Shown here in pieces: positions 62,148 through 64,000 of a stretch of DNA of 64,000 bases (positions are counted from its first letter, which is position 1; each line of letters opens with the position of its first letter). The notes under the pieces were generated by a model, which made no database searches, was not told the DNA's origin, and worked only from the letters and a program-made list of their open reading frames with translations. Source of the stretch: an uncultured Muribaculaceae bacterium (GTDB lineage: Bacteria; Bacteroidota; Bacteroidia; Bacteroidales; Muribaculaceae). The position numbers were made by a program, and so were the translations under genes. Where the stretch lies: contig CAJUPY010000002.1 of NCBI GenBank assembly GCA_910588035.1, positions 62,001 through 126,000 on the forward strand, written 5' to 3'.

Positions 62148-62176
62148 GACCTCGCCTCCCGGCGAGGTCTTTTTTT
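62148..62176 (+). terminator. intrinsic terminator after susD
   Basis: Arms 62148-62156 and 62161-62169 are perfect 9-bp GC-rich complements with a TCCC loop and a run of seven T. Confidence 0.93.
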
Positions 62177-62201
62177 GTCACAACATTTTTTTGTAACTTT
62201 G
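62174..62201 (+). promoter_or_regulatory. promoter for the GH35 gene
   Basis: TAACTTTG at 62194-62201 matches the -7 element; TTTG at 62174-62177 is 16 bases upstream, closer than usual. It allows the GH35 gene to be expressed separately from susCD. Confidence 0.45.
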
Positions 62202-62234
62202 TCATGGATAAACCATGAAGATCACTTCACAACC

Positions 62235-64000
62235 ATGAAATTAACAACACGAACAATCTCATATCTGCTTCTTTCAGCGTCACTGGGCGGCATTGCCACG
62301 GCATCAGAAAAAATGACGGAGAAACAGTCAATCGGTTGGGACAGCAAAAGCCTGATCATTGACGGACGCCGCGCAGTTCCCGTCATGGGTGAGATACACT
62401 ATTCACGACTTCCACGCGAAGAATGGCCTCAGGCAATCAGAAAGATGAAAGAGGGTGGCGTGACAATCATAGCCACATATGTTTTCTGGAATCATCACGA
62501 AGAGCGCGAGAGCGTTTTTGACTGGAGCGGACAACGCGATCTCAGACATTTTCTCGAAGTTTGCAAAGCCGAGCAAATGCCGGTAGTCATGCGTGTCGGC
62601 CCGTTCTGCCACGGCGAGACTCGCAACGGAGGTATCCCCGACTGGATTTTCGAGCAAGGAATAAAATCGCGCTCTGAAGATCCCGCATTTCTCGACAAGG
62701 TCACCAGACTCTACCGGCAGATATTCACCCAGCTGCATGGTCTGCAATGGAAAGACGGCGGCCCGGTGTTGGCCTGTCAGTTCGACAACGAGTATCGTGG
62801 TCACGGCTCATATTTGATGTCACTGAAAAAAATCGCCTGCGACATTGGGTTCGATCTGCCATTCTATACCCGCACTGGGTGGCCCGAACTGAAGACACCG
62901 GTTCCGTTCGGCGAGATGCTCCCGCTCTATGGTGACTATGCCGACGGTTTCTGGGAACGGTCTACCGGTCCGACTGCCGGAAACTACTACAAAGCGTTCA
63001 ACTTCAAATCGTTCAGAAGTTCCACCGCCATTGCCTCGGAGCAGATGAAAGACCAGAAAGAACGGCTGACCGACGGCGATGAACTTTATCCATACTTCAC
63101 TTGTGAGCTGGGCGGGGGCATGGCTACAGCCTATCACCGGCGTCCCTACCTCTACCCCGCAGACGCCTACTCGCTCGCCGTAGTCAAACTCGGCAGCGGC
63201 AGCAATCTGTTGGGCTATTACATGTATCACGGAGGAACCAACCCGGAAGCCGCCGGCACACTGAACGAGAACCAGCGTACCCCGGCGACAAACTACAACG
63301 ACATGCCGGTGAAGACCTACGACTTTCAGGCTCCGTTGGGTGAGTTCGGACAGACCTATCCCCACTATTACACCCTTCGCAAACTACATCTGTTTCTTAA
63401 AGACTATGGTGACATTCTGGCTCCTATGGAAGCCAATTTCCCATGTAGGCAAGAGATCAGGAAAGGCGATGATTCTTTTTTGCGTTGGTCATGGCGCGGG
63501 ATCGGCGACAGCGCGTTTGTGTTTGTCAACAACTATGAACGTCTCCAGAATCTTAGCGACAAGAAAGGTGTCAGGTTCAATGTCGCAGGAGTGAAATTCC
63601 CGTCACGTCCTATAACCATTCCTGCCGGAACATCGTGCATATTTCCGGTCAATATCGACGGAATACGCTACGCGACAGCCCAGATAATCGCAAAACGCGA
63701 CGGCAAGGTCTATATGGAGAAGATACCCGGCATAGACACCGAGATCGCCACTGACAAAAAGATTCTGAGAAATGTCAGACCACTCGGCACAGAGAAACCG
63801 GTGACCGACAATATATATCTGCTTGACAGCAAAGAGGCCGAACACCTGTTCCTGCCTGAAGAGCCGACTGTCGGGGCACTCCCCTCACCGACAGTCACCA
63901 AAGTGAGCGATGCACGCGGCTACCGACAGATCACCATGGGAGTCAACAAAGCGGCCGAAGCACCGGGGGATGCCGATTTTGACAATGCCGCCGTCTACCG
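62235..64000 (+). CDS. GH35 family beta-galactosidase-like glycosidase, 3' end outside window
   Basis: The frame is open from the ATG at 62235 to the window end (588 codons). A signal peptide (about 1-24) precedes the GH35 TIM barrel: VPVMGEIHYSRLPREEWPQAIRKMKEGG starts near 48, RVGPFCHGETRNGGIPDWI near 130, the acid/base Glu in CQFDNEYRGHG near residue 182 and GYYMYHGGTNP near residue 327. The usual nucleophile segment (EFxxGW) is replaced by FTCELGGGMATAYHRRP near residue 288, so it belongs to a divergent subgroup whose Glu there is the probable nucleophile. It should release terminal beta-galactose from a side chain; substrate unproven. Located behind susCD as part of a polysaccharide utilisation locus. 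Confidence 0.88.
   Translation, partial: MKLTTRTISYLLLSASLGGIATASEKMTEKQSIGWDSKSLIIDGRRAVPVMGEIHYSRLPREEWPQAIRKMKEGGVTIIATYVFWNHHEERESVFDWSGQRDLRHFLEVCKAEQMPVVMRVGPFCHGETRNGGIPDWIFEQGIKSRSEDPAFLDKVTRLYRQIFTQLHGLQWKDGGPVLACQFDNEYRGHGSYLMSLKKIACDIGFDLPFYTRTGWPELKTPVPFGEMLPLYGDYADGFWERSTGPTAGNYYKAFNFKSFRSSTAIASEQMKDQKERLTDGDELYPYFTCELGGGMATAYHRRPYLYPADAYSLAVVKLGSGSNLLGYYMYHGGTNPEAAGTLNENQRTPATNYNDMPVKTYDFQAPLGEFGQTYPHYYTLRKLHLFLKDYGDILAPMEANFPCRQEIRKGDDSFLRWSWRGIGDSAFVFVNNYERLQNLSDKKGVRFNVAGVKFPSRPITIPAGTSCIFPVNIDGIRYATAQIIAKRDGKVYMEKIPGIDTEIATDKKILRNVRPLGTEKPVTDNIYLLDSKEAEHLFLPEEPTVGALPSPTVTKVSDARGYRQITMGVNKAAEAPGDADFDNAAVY

Noticed and set aside
1..64000. tRNA, rRNA or insertion sequence genes
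   Set aside because: No cloverleaf with a T-loop consensus and CCA-side pairing, no rRNA segments and no transposase-like product were seen on either strand by eye; a tRNAscan or IS search could still find a degenerate one.

Overview
The window looks like a chromosomal segment of a gut Bacteroidales bacterium, most likely of the Muribaculaceae (S24-7) type. The Bacteroidota assignment rests on the sequence: SusC/SusD pair, type IX secretion C-terminal tails, the Bacteroidota -7 promoter element TAnnTTTG (often with TTTG about 19-21 bases upstream), the Rpb6-like omega subunit beside BamD, the DUF4491 and DUF4465 families, and the methylmalonyl-CoA mutase pair used for propionate/succinate metabolism. 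The family-level placement is inference.

Layout. 1-7.8 kb: tail of a CBM9-like protein, a MarC membrane protein coupled to DNA primase (dnaG), and the mutA-mutB operon closed by a strong terminator. 7.8-9.2 kb: the only clearly non-housekeeping stretch, a truncated reverse-strand gene followed by three tandem ~196-bp hairpin-bearing repeats. 9.2-15.7 kb: Skp/OmpH-like lipoprotein with an upstream 52-residue membrane protein, dipeptidase pepD, an N-acetylmuramidase, DUF4491, a SIMPL protein, trigger factor and an HU protein. 15.9-24.1 kb: two tandem rhomboid proteases plus an EEP-family phosphatase/nuclease, then dacB, a conserved unknown, rsmI, a coiled-coil lipoprotein, rmlB and a TlpA-like lipoprotein.

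24.1-31.2 kb: a 1518-residue secreted PL11 rhamnogalacturonan lyase with a large autotransporter-like repeat region and a T9SS tail, a secreted companion protein, and a secreted leucine-rich repeat protein. 31.2-39.0 kb: dnaB, bamD, rpoZ-like, rpsO and the menaquinone operon menD-menB-menC-menE. 39.0-43.9 kb, reverse strand: ilvD-ilvB-ilvN followed by an acyl-ACP thioesterase. 44.0-49.4 kb: DUF456 membrane protein, two outer membrane beta-barrels, a DUF4465 lipoprotein and an 871-residue protein of unknown function built from repeated domains, a charged single helix and a distinct C-terminal domain.

49.5-56.7 kb: nucleoside phosphorylase, dprA, a hotdog thioesterase, a C45-type Ntn hydrolase, a DUF486 membrane protein, a phosphate-selective-type porin, a tiny acidic lipoprotein and a SulP anion transporter. 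56.9-64 kb: the start of a polysaccharide utilisation locus (susC, susD, terminator, GH35 beta-galactosidase running off the window). With the PL11 lyase and the CBM9 protein this points to use of pectin-type or other galactose-containing glycans. No tRNA, rRNA, insertion sequence or CRISPR array was seen. The best candidates for something undescribed are the hairpin repeat array at 8.5-9.1 kb and the repeat-domain protein at 46.8-49.4 kb.
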